From Bryopsis sp. KO-2023 (Eukaryota; Chlorophyta; Ulvophyceae; Bryopsidales; Bryopsidaceae), in assembly GCA_030272585.1 (NCBI GenBank), contig BSYQ01000009.1, positions 4,588,001 through 4,652,000 of the forward strand: a stretch of 64,000 bases of DNA, read 5' to 3'. The notes beneath the pieces are model-generated. The model made no database searches. It had not been told where the DNA came from and was given only the letters and a program-made list of their open reading frames with translations. The position numbers were made by a program, and so were the translations under genes. Below, piece after piece: positions 42,748-53,032 of the stretch; the stretch's first letter is position 1, and the number at the start of each line of letters is the position of its first letter.

Positions 42748-45645
42748 TTGGAAACTTTCCGGACACACTCCTATTACGTCAAAATTCCAGGAAATTCAAA
42801 CAAAAACATGTCCGGCCAGACGCCGCCACAGCTACCACCTATTCCACCTCCTGAGGAGGAAGAGGTGGTGGATAACCAACTAATTCCCGTGGTTTATCCA
42901 GATGTGGTGCACCCACCAGCGCAGCAAATACATGATTTGCAGTGGGACAGACATGTACCCGACCAGGTTGAGGAACCGGACGAAGACGTAGACTCTGAAC
43001 AAGAGTCGGAAGAGTCCGGGGACGAGGAGTATGATGAGGATATGGAGGACGTCCCGACAATAGAAGTCACCAACATCCTTCACCATGAACATCAGCACAT
43101 AAACGTCCACCAGCAGGAGGTGCACGTTCATGGTGTGGACGAGGGACAACTTAGGGACACAGCTGAGCATGTGTATGCCGCTGTCTCCTCGAATGTGCAA
43201 GAGGTCGCACAAAACCTGGAAGGACAAGTTCACGAGCAGGTTCAGCGTGCAGAGTCGACCTTAAAAGGCGACCTGAAAGAGGAATATGAGCAGTTCGTGC
43301 TCTATGTCAGGAAGGAGGCCCAGAAGCTGGTCAATCAAAATACTGAGTCTATAGAAAGACAACAGAAATTGTTAGACCACCAGCACAAATTGCTGGAACA
43401 GAATATAAGGTCCACAGAGCGGATCGACAGGAATCTGTTGGGTAAATACGATAACGAGGCTATTCTGCAAGAGCGACTCGATCGACTGCAGGAATCAGCC
43501 CGTACCCAAGCTGAAGCTGTTGATCAGACCAATGCGCTCAGGGAGAAACAAATTCTGTCTCTGCAAGCCTCTCTGACAAAAGTTGCTGAAGGTATGCGCC
43601 TACAGCAGACAACGCTGGATAACCTAGCTCGGACTACTGATGAGTCTCGGTGCGAGCAAGTCGACCACCAAGGCCAGCTAGACACACTCTCAGGCTTGGT
43701 AAGCCAGAGCTTAAAAGTGTTGCGGGACTTACACCAAGCCGAAGAACAACGCAAACAAAGAAGAGCGGAACGAGGCAGTGTGAGTTCTGATGACACTGCA
43801 GGAGGACACAGGTCGATGCAACTGATGGAGAAATTTCTATCAGACGCGACAGAGAAACAGCAGACTTTGGAAAGTAATCTCTCCAAGTATGTTGATTCGA
43901 AGTTCAAAGAAACACTGAGTGCGTGGAAAAAACGGGAGAAAGTTCGAGTCCCGGCTCAGGACCCAGTTGTAGTGGGTATGATGGGAGCAGGAACTGGCAC
44001 GGTCACTTTGCCGGCCACGACAGCTGCAGCCACAAGCGTTCCTTTTGTGTCATCCACTCCTCTTACCAGTATCCCATTTCCGGTACCACCTGTTCCGGAT
44101 CTGAGTACTTTTACTGGTCTAACCACGTTAGGAGGATTGGGTGGTCGCAGCCCATCGACAACTGTCGCAGACTCCGTGGGTGGAGGTTCTCCATCTTCCT
44201 GGGGTTTATTTACATCCCCAAGAACACGGACGGCATGGAGTCTTGCGCCGCCACAAACTATGGCAATGGGCGCACCATTCGGCCAAGCGGGTCAACTTGG
44301 CACAGCCAGACCCATACTTAGTGTCCCTGTAACGAGTGTGTTACCACCAACGACATCCATGTTAACACAACCACTGACGACAGTTCCGCTGTCTGTCTTC
44401 TATCCAATCCCGGCTCTTAACACCCAACCTGGTATGCAACCAGGAAACCAACCAGGCACCCAACCAAGTTTGGGACAATCCGTAAACCAATACGGAGCAC
44501 CTTCCGCGAGTAACCCGTATTACGGGTGGGGTTCTTATCCCTCAACTCCATCAAGCCAGCCACAGGGTGGAAATCGATCTGGTGGTGGTGGAGGGGGACC
44601 CGGAGGTGGACCTGGGGGTGGAGGCGGAGGCGGAGGAGGACCACCTGGAAGTGGAGGGGGATCTTTCCTTTCCGGACCAGGTGGAGGTGGGGGTGGTGGA
44701 TGGCCGTACCACCCAGGTGGCGGTGGAGGTGGCGGAGGTGGAGGTGGGGGTCCTCCAGACCCTAACCAAGGCTTTGCTGCTCCGCAAGATCGCCACGGAC
44801 GGATTCCGTCATCCGTTCGTATTCCTTTCCCAAAGGCCTTCTCAGGTGATGGTCAGCGATGGATCAGAGATTGGCAACTAGAAATGACGGTCTATTGCCA
44901 GACTTTGGACATCGATGAGAGCGTATGGTTCAGGCTCTTCCGCAGTAACCTGACCGGAGCTGCTGCTCAGTGGCGAAACGTCCAGGATCTGCGTACAAGG
45001 GAAGGAAAAAGACATCCAATCACAAATTGGATTGAGTTTGTTGAGGAACTGGTCCAAGCATTTGAACCCACCAGAATGTCTGATGTAGCCAGGCGCTCCT
45101 TACGGAACCTGAAACAGACTGGGTCAGTGCACCAGTACATTGTTGCTTTCCGAGAACAAGTGCTGAGGATTCCCAACATGACAGATGAAGAACAATACTT
45201 CTTCTTCGTGGACGGGTTAAAGTTCCATATTAAACAACAAACTGTGGCTCAAGTGCCGCACGGCATTGAGTTGGCGATCCAGACGGCGGCTCGTCTTGAT
45301 GCTATTGCCTCATCCGGAGGAGGAAACTTTCGTGGCCGCGGACGGTGGCGCGGAGGTAAAGGCCGAGGCCAAAATAAAAAGCAAAACCAACCCCAGACTG
45401 ATAAGGCAAACCAGATGGGTGGCCAACAGCAATCTCAGCCAGACCAGGCTCAAAACATTGGCCAAGGTCGAGGTCGGGGACGGGGTGGTGGCCGAGGTCG
45501 CGGACGAGGTGGTGGCAGGAATCAAGGACGTGGAGGTGGAGGCGCAAATCCCAAATGCTATATGTGTGGAAAAACTGGACATATTCAAAGTAAGTGTCCC
45601 GAGGGCGAAAAGTTCAAGAAATGGTTAAACGAAAAAGCCGGATGA
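42748..45645 (+). CDS. E3 Gag
   Basis: Up to 965 residues; the frame opens at 42748 and a second in-frame ATG (MSGQTPPQLPP) at 42808 may be the real start. Acidic, Glu-rich N-terminal part and long coiled-coil segments (residues about 100-400), then a Pro/Thr linker and long glycine runs (44580-44755). The capsid-like region follows (FPKAFSGDGQRWIRDW ... LTGAAAQWRN ... FFVDGLKF), then RGRGRGGGRGRGRGGG and a single zinc knuckle CYMCGKTGHIQSKC. Unusually large for a Ty3 Gag. Confidence 0.92.
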   Translation: METFRTHSYYVKIPGNSNKNMSGQTPPQLPPIPPPEEEEVVDNQLIPVVYPDVVHPPAQQIHDLQWDRHVPDQVEEPDEDVDSEQESEESGDEEYDEDMEDVPTIEVTNILHHEHQHINVHQQEVHVHGVDEGQLRDTAEHVYAAVSSNVQEVAQNLEGQVHEQVQRAESTLKGDLKEEYEQFVLYVRKEAQKLVNQNTESIERQQKLLDHQHKLLEQNIRSTERIDRNLLGKYDNEAILQERLDRLQESARTQAEAVDQTNALREKQILSLQASLTKVAEGMRLQQTTLDNLARTTDESRCEQVDHQGQLDTLSGLVSQSLKVLRDLHQAEEQRKQRRAERGSVSSDDTAGGHRSMQLMEKFLSDATEKQQTLESNLSKYVDSKFKETLSAWKKREKVRVPAQDPVVVGMMGAGTGTVTLPATTAAATSVPFVSSTPLTSIPFPVPPVPDLSTFTGLTTLGGLGGRSPSTTVADSVGGGSPSSWGLFTSPRTRTAWSLAPPQTMAMGAPFGQAGQLGTARPILSVPVTSVLPPTTSMLTQPLTTVPLSVFYPIPALNTQPGMQPGNQPGTQPSLGQSVNQYGAPSASNPYYGWGSYPSTPSSQPQGGNRSGGGGGGPGGGPGGGGGGGGGPPGSGGGSFLSGPGGGGGGGWPYHPGGGGGGGGGGGGPPDPNQGFAAPQDRHGRIPSSVRIPFPKAFSGDGQRWIRDWQLEMTVYCQTLDIDESVWFRLFRSNLTGAAAQWRNVQDLRTREGKRHPITNWIEFVEELVQAFEPTRMSDVARRSLRNLKQTGSVHQYIVAFREQVLRIPNMTDEEQYFFFVDGLKFHIKQQTVAQVPHGIELAIQTAARLDAIASSGGGNFRGRGRWRGGKGRGQNKKQNQPQTDKANQMGGQQQSQPDQAQNIGQGRGRGRGGGRGRGRGGGRNQGRGGGGANPKCYMCGKTGHIQSKCPEGEKFKKWLNEKAG
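45624..45630 (+). other. E3 gag-pol -1 frameshift site
   Basis: GTTAAAC in the frame G TTA AAC, 12 nt before the gag stop. After slipping, the reading continues GTT AAA CGA (VKRKSRMN) in the pol frame. The same heptamer class is used by some RNA viruses. Secondary structure was not tested. Confidence 0.7.
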
Positions 45646-48600
45646 ACAGAGCCCAGACTCGTTCGGCGAAACGCAGAAGGGCACGCCGTCACAGATATAA
45701 GCAGCGCCAGAAACTTCTTAGAAAAGAAAGGTTAGCTCGAAATGCAGAAGTGAATAAAAGAGCACAAGGGGAAATAGAAAAGAATGCTACCCAAGGTGCA
45801 GAGGGATCGATTATGAGTGCTAAGTTGGAAACGCGATCCAGTAAGTGCAGCACGCTTACTAGGACAAGTTCAGAATCAAGTTCGGAACCTGTCGACTCTG
45901 TTCATGGAGACCTTGGTAGTCCTGAAGGAACTGAGAATTCGGTATCGTTCCCGCCTCAAGGAACGAAACGAAGTCCGGAAGGAAGGGAACCCGCAAGGGA
46001 ATCAAATAAGCCTGCCACTCGTTCACCACCAACTGACGAGTCAGCAGCCCCTGTTCAGGGAACAGGTAGAGGACAAAAAGTGGATGAAGGTCAGTATTCA
46101 CCTTCTGAGCGTATGTTACCACTAGGAGGTCCTAACCATTTGAAATTTATGGGATATGAGATCCGAGCCAGATTAGGAGGAGTACCGATCTCCGCCTATG
46201 TTGATTGTGGTGCAACGGAGAACTACATTACCAAGAAACTAGTCACGAGACTGAAACTCGAAACAACCGAGTGCAAAAAGGGAGTCACTTTGGCGGACGG
46301 AACCCTATGTTCACTTGATCGGCGATGCGAAGACTTGCAGCTCAGGATGGGTACTTATACCACAACCCTTTCCGCAGACGTCTTCCCAAACCTTTCATAT
46401 GACATGATACTAGGGCTTCCTTGGTTGATGCAGACCAATCCCAAACTGGACTTTGCAACAGGCACGCTCAAAGTTCCAGTGGGTGCTGGATGGACAACTG
46501 TTCCTATGAAGGAACGACCATCAGATTACTTACAGCACCTAGCACCGGCTATTGATACAGTCTCAGCGAAGAAGTTATTCTCGCTCGTGAAGAACAGTCC
46601 AGAAGTTGATCAGGCATACCTTGTGGTTGTGCGACCAACCACCCCGGAAGATATGGCACATCTCATGCAGTATCCATATCCGGGAATTCCAGAAGAGCGT
46701 TTAAACGCTACTGGAACCACACCAGCTTATCTCCAGCCGGATGTGGAAAAGGTAATGCATTCGGGTCTCGACCCAAGGATCAAGGCTGTCCTCACAAGTT
46801 TCAAGGATGTGTTCCCGAAAGACTTACCACCCGGCGTTCCTCCAGTCAGAAAAGGCCACGAATTTAAGGTGGACCTGGAGGACGAACAAATGACCCCAAT
46901 CCACCGTCCCTTGTACAAACTCTCTCCAGCCGAGCTGGACGAAGTTAGGACACAGGTGGATTACCTCCTCGAACAAAGGAAAATCCGACCCTCCGAGAGT
47001 CCCTGGGGCGCACCCATACTCTTTGTTCCCAAGAAAGACGGAGGGTTGAGAATGTGTGTGGATTACCGTTGGATAAACAAATTCACGGTAAAGAATAGGT
47101 ATCCACTCCCTCTTCCTGAGGAGTTAATGGACCGTCTCGCCAGAGCGAAGATCTATACGAAGATCGACCTCCGCTCAGGCTACTGGCAGTTTCCCGTTCG
47201 ACCCAAGGATACTCCCAAGACGGCATTCCGGACGAGATACGGACATTTCGAATTTCTCGTGTGTCCGTTCGGAATGACCAACTGCCCAGCCCAGTTCCAG
47301 ACCATGGTTCAGGATTTGCTGGGGGAGTTCCTTGACGAGTTTGTAGTGGTGTTTATCGACGACATCTTGGTCTTTTCCAACTCGGTGGAAGAGCACGTCG
47401 AGCACCTAAAACTGGTCTTTGAACGGTTGCGGAAACATAAGTTGTACGCAAAAGCCAGTAAGTGCGAAGTAGGGGTAGCAGAGACGGACTACCTGGGGTA
47501 TCATTTGTCGGAAAAAGGCCTTCAACCAATGCAGGATAAGGTTAAGGCTATTCAACAATGGAAGGAGTTAACTTCGGTCACTGATGTGCGAAGTTTCCTG
47601 GGAATGGTGTCTTACTATCGTAAGTTCATTCCTGAGTTCGCTAGGATTGCGAGTCCCTTGACAGATCTAACCAAGAAGGACACTGTCTGGGAATGGGGGC
47701 TGAACCAACGCAATGCCTACAACGAACTTAAGGATCGGATTAGCCGCGCACCGATCTTACTCCTTCCTGATCCGGCTAAGGAGTACACCGTAATAACGGA
47801 TGCATCTGGAACTGCATATGGAGCGGTTCTTACCCAGGATCATGGGAAAGGTTTGCAACCAATTGCATACCTTTCCAGACGATTAAAACCAGCTGAAACG
47901 CGATACTCCGCATATGAGCGGGAGCTGGGGGCAATAGCATATGCTTTAGCCCAGTGGCGACACTACCTTGAGGGATGCGATGGGGGTGTGAAGGTGTTGA
48001 CGGACCACAAACCGATCACCCACTTCATGAACCAGAGCACGTTGTCGCGGACCCAAACCCGGTGGTTAAACTCAGGGTTTTTCCAATCCATAGGTCCAAA
48101 AATCGTCTATATCCAGGGGAAAGCCAATGTCTTGGCTGATGCGTTATCCCGGAGCCTTCCTGGTCCGCCAGACCAGCTCAATAACCTCTCCACTTGGGAA
48201 GTGGCAGAGAAGGAGGCATGGAAAGAGGCTTTGAGAAGTGATGAACAACTCAAGCCTATCTTTGAAAGGATGGAACGAGGGGTTTCTCCGCAATACAAGC
48301 TGGACGACGGGTTCTTGTATTATACCAAGACAGACCCAGGTCCTAGTTTGCTTGTGGTCCCTGCTTCTTTCCAGAAACGGATTCTGGAAGAGCATCACGA
48401 CGTTCCCAGTGCCGGTCATGTTGGAGCAGACCGCATGACCGAAGTACTTACCCGCAGTTACTGGTGGAAAGGCGTTGGGTTAGCCGTAAAGGCATACGTG
48501 AAAACGTGCCCAACTTGTCAACTAAACAAATCGGACTTGCAAAGACAGAAAGGTCTTTTGCAGCCGTTGCCTATCCCAGACCAGAAATGGGAACAGATCA

Positions 48601-49712
48601 CGACGGACTTGGTTACCGACCTACCGTCTTCCCATGGCTTCACAGCAATCGCTGTCTTTGTAGACCGATTGACGAAGTATGCGAGGTTCGTACCCTGTAA
48701 CAAAACTATCACGGCGCCAGAATACGCAAAGCTGTTCGTGGAGAACATATACAAACACTACGGGCTGCCTAAAATCATAGTTTCGGATCGGGATCCAAGG
48801 TTCACAAGTTTGTTCTGGACCTCCCTTTTCAAACTTTTAGGTACTCAGCTCCGGATGAGCACTGCATACCATCCTCAAACGGATGGGCAGTCGGAAGTCA
48901 CCATCCGGGTGCTGGAGGATTTCCTGCGTCCGTATGTGGAACGGTACCCAGACCGTTGGGTGGATTATTTGCCGACCGCGGAATTTGCCGCAAATAATTC
49001 ACGAAATGTCTCCACAGGCTACGCGCCAGCCCATCTTCTGTATGGCCAGAACATGGGGCAGATAGTTGTTGCCAGGAAGGGAGTTCGGACGGGCGATGAA
49101 TCGGAAATGGCGGCTGAGATGGTACGTCGAATGGACGACCAAATGCGAAACGCGAAGGCGAAATACGCAGAGGCACAGAACCGCATGTGCACCTCAGCAA
49201 ACAAACGTCGAAGGAAAGTGGATTTTCAGGTTGGCGATGAAGTGCTGGTGCAAAGCAAGTATATTCCTCTTGCTTCACTTCAGAAAATCCCACCGAAAAT
49301 CCGCCGGCGATTTGTTGGACCTTTCCGGGTGGCTAGCCGAATTGGGGCTGTCGCCTACCGTCTTGACCTTCCCGACCACTGGAAAATCCACCCAACTTTC
49401 CATGTGTCGAAACTGAAGGCTTACTCTCGACTTGATGACGATCAGCGAGAGATAGACGCTCCAGAGGGGGAGCTAGTGGATGGAACCATCGAATTCGAGG
49501 TCGAGCGCATCCTCAGAGATCGGGGCACTACTCGCAAGGAGTACCTGATCCTTTGGAAGGGCTACGATTTGATGGAATCCACCTGGGAGCCAGAAAGCCA
49601 CCTGGCCAATGCCCAGGACTTGCTTAAGGAGTACTTAGCCAACAAACCGGAGAATAAACAAGTGACCCAGTCGAAGAAAAAGACTAGGGCCCAGCGCAGA
49701 ACTCGAACCTAA
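45631..49712 (+). CDS. E3 Pol (protease, RT, RNase H, integrase, chromodomain)
   Basis: The pol frame is open from 45594 and probably made as Gag-Pol. Basic leader, then protease with AYVDCGATENYIT (Cys in place of the usual Ser/Thr after the catalytic Asp). RT: VPKKDGGLRMCVDYRW, YTKIDLRSGYWQ, FIDDILVFSNS. RNase H: VITDASGTAYGAV ... NVLADALSRS. Integrase: HVGADRMTEV ... CPTCQLNK, ITTDLVTDLP, IVSDRDPRF, DGQSEVTIRV; then RRRFVGPF and a chromodomain (LILWKGYDLMESTWEPES). No stops or frameshifts seen. Confidence 0.95.
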
Positions 49713-50332
49713 ACAGGGATCATTACCACTCTGTTCACGCTCGACTTAATACTATCCTTCCAGCTGGGGGAAAACTATTAAGCCGAGAAAGTCGATTTGG
49801 AACGCTATCCAGATGGGATACCAAAAAGACTTAGGAAAAGAACACCAAGTAGAACTCCCGGAAAAGCCTAGGGAAAGTTTCCATCTTTTCCTAGGGAAAG
49901 TTTCCATCTTTTCCGGCGAACGGGTTGCTATCTTTTCCCGTGACAGAACTGTGGACGGTTCGCAGGACGGGCTAGGGGTCAGTTTTCTTTCCGGGGAGGT
50001 TTACCTAACGCACAACTCACACGCTCATAGCGACTGACAACAGGTGATGGGGACATTGGATCAAGTGATGGGTTAATGTCCGACCTGGAGGTCACGTGAT
50101 TGCGCCGCAGGTGGAACTGAGTTGACATAAGCAAGTTAGGGTAAAATCAAATAGGCACGAACCCGTGTGGTGACGGTGACCTCCATAGAGTGTCACGTTA
50201 CCGAGGTACGTTAGCTAATACGCCTAGCGTATCTTAAAGCGGACTTGCGATCATTTTGTCCTGGTTATTCTCGGCGCGCATACAGAAAAGTCGGAGACTA
50301 GACGGAGAACAAAGCGCAGCCAACAAAAGAGA
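49713..50332. other. E3 non-coding region between pol and ORF3
   Basis: Contains a short tandem duplication of GGAAAGTTTCCATCTTTTCC near 49872-49915. It probably holds the leader or promoter for ORF3. No other ORF is supported. Confidence 0.5.
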
Positions 50333-51472
50333 ATGCCAAAGCACAGCCCGATCATGTGGCGCAGTGGTGATAAGGCGGTTGAGGGAAAGGAGTCGAGTGG
50401 AAAACAATTGGGTGGCAGCGGAAAAACGAAAGGCAGTGGCGGCGAGAAAGGCGGAAAAGGAAAAAGTGGAACTCTCGCCGACGCTTGCCCACCCAGAGGG
50501 GAACCCAAACCACTTATCACACCACCTCCTAAGGCGAAACTCATGAAAACTCTCCCAGCTCCTTCGGTGCTTTCGAAACTTCGGAACTTCGAAACATCGT
50601 TGCTGAAAGGCACCTCAAAGATCGTGATCCGTCCACCGACAGAACTGCCGGAAAAACCTAGTTCCAGAACAGGAAAAACACTCGACCGGGACGCCGACCC
50701 AGCTACTCTCCAAGCTAGGTGTCAACGGTTACAAGACGATGTGTTGGAACTCCGTGCAGAACGCGACGCACAACGCGCGCGGGCGGATCAGGCAGAGAAG
50801 CACTTGAAAAAGTTCGAGGGTGCAGCTCACCGCCTCTGCAATCAAGTTAACCAACTTGAACACGATCTAAAAATCGCTCAACAAGCGAGGGGAACAGCCG
50901 AACAGGAGCTGAGGCAGCTTCAAAAGGAACTCGACACTGCGAACCAGACGCAGAAAAAGCTGCAGTCGCAGTTGACGAAACAGCAGCCGCACCTGACGTC
51001 CACAGACGAAAGGTCGGCCTGGCAAACGGCTGTGTATTCATCTGAGGCACAGTCCGGGTTAATGAGCCGGTTGCTACACAGTGTTCCCGCACGTCTTGGG
51101 GACTACGTGGAAAACCTTTGTCGGGCGACGATGGACGACATCATCGAACAGGGTGCTGGAGCTGCTGCTGCGATCAGAGACGGAGAGGAGCCTGTCTACT
51201 ACGGCAAAGGGAACGTTCCGGTTAACCACCGGCTAGCCGGGTATGACTATACGCAGGTGGACAGAACGCTGGAGAGAATCAGAAGTCGTGCACCGGGGCA
51301 CTTTGAAATTCCCGACGTCGCCGACGATATGATCTCAGAGCCACAACCAAGGAGAATCCGCGATCTGACCGGGGGACAAAACGATAGAACAAGACAGAAC
51401 GGAACGGGGTTTTTCTGTGGGGTTGAGCATGGGTTTGGTTTGGGATTTTTCATCGGTTTGTTTGGGGTTTAG
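50333..51472 (+). CDS. E3 ORF3: coiled-coil protein of unknown function
   Basis: 379 residues from ATG at 50333, 620 bp downstream of the pol stop and inside the LTR borders. Residues 1-60 are Lys/Gly/Ser-rich and basic, residues about 125-220 a long coiled coil (DDVLELRAERDAQRARADQA), then a globular part (LLHSVPARLGDYVENLCRA; NHRLAGYDYTQVDRTLERI), and a short hydrophobic end (FGLGFFIGLFGV). No signal peptide or convincing internal membrane span, so an envelope protein is unlikely. It could be an acquired host gene or an element-specific factor. Its conservation as a full-length frame next to intact gag and pol suggests function. Confidence 0.75.
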   Translation: MPKHSPIMWRSGDKAVEGKESSGKQLGGSGKTKGSGGEKGGKGKSGTLADACPPRGEPKPLITPPPKAKLMKTLPAPSVLSKLRNFETSLLKGTSKIVIRPPTELPEKPSSRTGKTLDRDADPATLQARCQRLQDDVLELRAERDAQRARADQAEKHLKKFEGAAHRLCNQVNQLEHDLKIAQQARGTAEQELRQLQKELDTANQTQKKLQSQLTKQQPHLTSTDERSAWQTAVYSSEAQSGLMSRLLHSVPARLGDYVENLCRATMDDIIEQGAGAAAAIRDGEEPVYYGKGNVPVNHRLAGYDYTQVDRTLERIRSRAPGHFEIPDVADDMISEPQPRRIRDLTGGQNDRTRQNGTGFFCGVEHGFGLGFFIGLFGV

Positions 51473-51603
51473 TTTGACATTTAATTGGGGTTTTTGTTGT
51501 GGGTTTGTTTGGGGTTTCTTTTTCTTCTAGTTCGACCTTTTTCTTTCTTTCTTTCCAGGGTTGTGACGGGTGTGGACACCCTCTCGTGGGGGGGGGGACA
51601 AAT

Positions 51604-51707
51604 TGATAGTAGTAACTCGGGTTTAGGGGTATTGTGTAGTACAATGGGATGTACGACAGGGTTTATAGGGCAGGGGGCCCTCCTGTAAAAATTAATCTTC
51701 CCAGTGA

Positions 51708-51742
<35 letters not shown>

Positions 51743-51776
51743 TGCTTGTGTCTCGGGGTCCTAGACCCCCTTATCA
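51604..51776 (+). repeat. E3 3' LTR
   Basis: Matches the 5' LTR base for base by eye, including the dinucleotide tract. Confidence 0.95.
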
Positions 51777-52772
51777 CTTACCTTTGAGATTTTTGTTTTT
51801 TTTCTTTGGGATCGTTGGTGGTGAGCGGTCGTCCGCCACGGTATGCTTGAAAAAAGGTCATAGAGGACCTTAAAAAAGTGTTTTGAGTTGGTTGTGAGTG
51901 GTCGCCCGTGTCGGCCAAGTTGAGGAAGGGTCTTACAGGGCCTTTGGAATTTCTTGATTTGTTTGTGGGAGGTCGTCCGGTTCGGTTGACGTGAAAAGAG
52001 GTCGTAAGGAACCTTAGGGTAGTGGTATAGAGTCGTTTAGAAGCTAGCCCGTGTCGGAAAAGGTTTCTGTAGGGTCGCTTGACGTTTGTAGCTTTAGATC
52101 CCATTTTCAGAAAGTGTGAGAGTGGAGATCTCGACTTTCTTTGGGGTTTCGACCACTTCTTGCGAGGTCGCCAGCACTCTGGACGTGCTTTGTTAAAGCT
52201 AGTCGACTTAGCTCGACGTTTTTCCAGAGGGTGGTTGGGTGGCTCGGTAGTTGGGTCGAAAAAGGCTACAGGGGTCGTCAGTTTTTGCCAGGAATGACAA
52301 ATTCGAATTCGAATTCTGAAGTGTGAGAAACGACAAGAGTAACGCAGGTCGATTTGTTACGCTGTTGGCGTTGAAATCGATTTTGGTACTTACCTAAAGT
52401 GGTCGTCGTTTTGGCGAGGTGACAGTCGTTTTTCGTCGACTGTGGTACTGGCGCCAAACACGACTTCGTTTTGGTGCGACTATCGGTTTTCTTTTGTCGG
52501 CGGTGTGCCTTCTTGGCAACTGCAGGGGCGCGATTGGGCTCTTATTTTGGTGAGAGTACCTTGAAATCGTTAACCTCCACGTCGTTTTAAGTTCGCCTGT
52601 GGCTTTCGCGCGACGTCAGTCGTGGCAAAAGTCGACAGAGTGTGTGACAGAACAGGTCGTTTCCAATTCGACTGTGGTTTGTGCGCGACGTCAGTCGTGG
52701 CAAACGTCGAACAGTGTGACACTGATCGCACTTACAGTGTAATTCGAATTTTTCTGGTAGGAGTCTTTGGCC
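51777..52772 (+). other. E4 leader, continued after E3
   Basis: About 1 kb of GT-rich leader with repeated GGTCGTCCG/GGTCGCCCG words and a duplicated block CGCGACGTCAGTCGTGGCAAA near 52610 and 52685. No ORF is supported. Confidence 0.55.
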
Positions 52773-53032
52773 ATGGATGGTAATGACAAGAGTAGTCATA
52801 CCAGTGAAAAGGAGGCAGAGGTGGAACCCCCTCCTAAGACCAAGGATTTAGAAGAAAGGCTTACAGAAATGGAAGGGCTGTTGGCAGATTTGGTAATGAA
52901 ATTACCTGACCCTGAAAGTTCCAAAGATAAGGATAAAATGGACGAGGATGAGTCGATAGACATTGGGAAATCTGGAAATGATGGTGGGCCGCGTGGTATG
53001 ACATCTCAAGTAGCTAAGCCAGAAAAAATATG
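52773..53032 (+). pseudogene. E4 gag, N-terminal part before a frameshift
   Basis: ATG at 52773 (MDGNDKSSHTSE), acidic with a short coiled coil, running PEKI then a stop at 53033. At 53020-53025 there is a run of six A. With five A the frame would continue as [13 protein letters not shown] into the next ORF. A one-base insertion in the A run is the simplest explanation. Confidence 0.65.

Larger units (their letters stand above)
41890..51776 (+). mobile_element. E3: Ty3 chromovirus with a third ORF, intact
   Basis: Identical-looking 173-bp LTRs (41890-42062 and 51604-51776), TSD CTTAC on both sides (41885-41889 and 51777-51781), PBS 42065-42076, gag, pol in the -1 frame, an extra ORF3, and the polypurine tract GGGGGGGGGGACAAAT before the 3' LTR. 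It is inserted 117 bp downstream of the E4 primer-binding site. Confidence 0.95.

Noticed and set aside
44526..44881. Trp/Arg-rich frames in the glycine-coding stretch of E3 gag
   Set aside because: Alternate-frame reading of a GGT/GGA repeat; the gag frame continues through it to the zinc knuckle.
50333..51472. E3 ORF3 as an envelope gene
   Set aside because: No signal peptide, no internal membrane anchor pattern and no glycoprotein-like cysteines; the hydrophobic end is short and Gly-rich.
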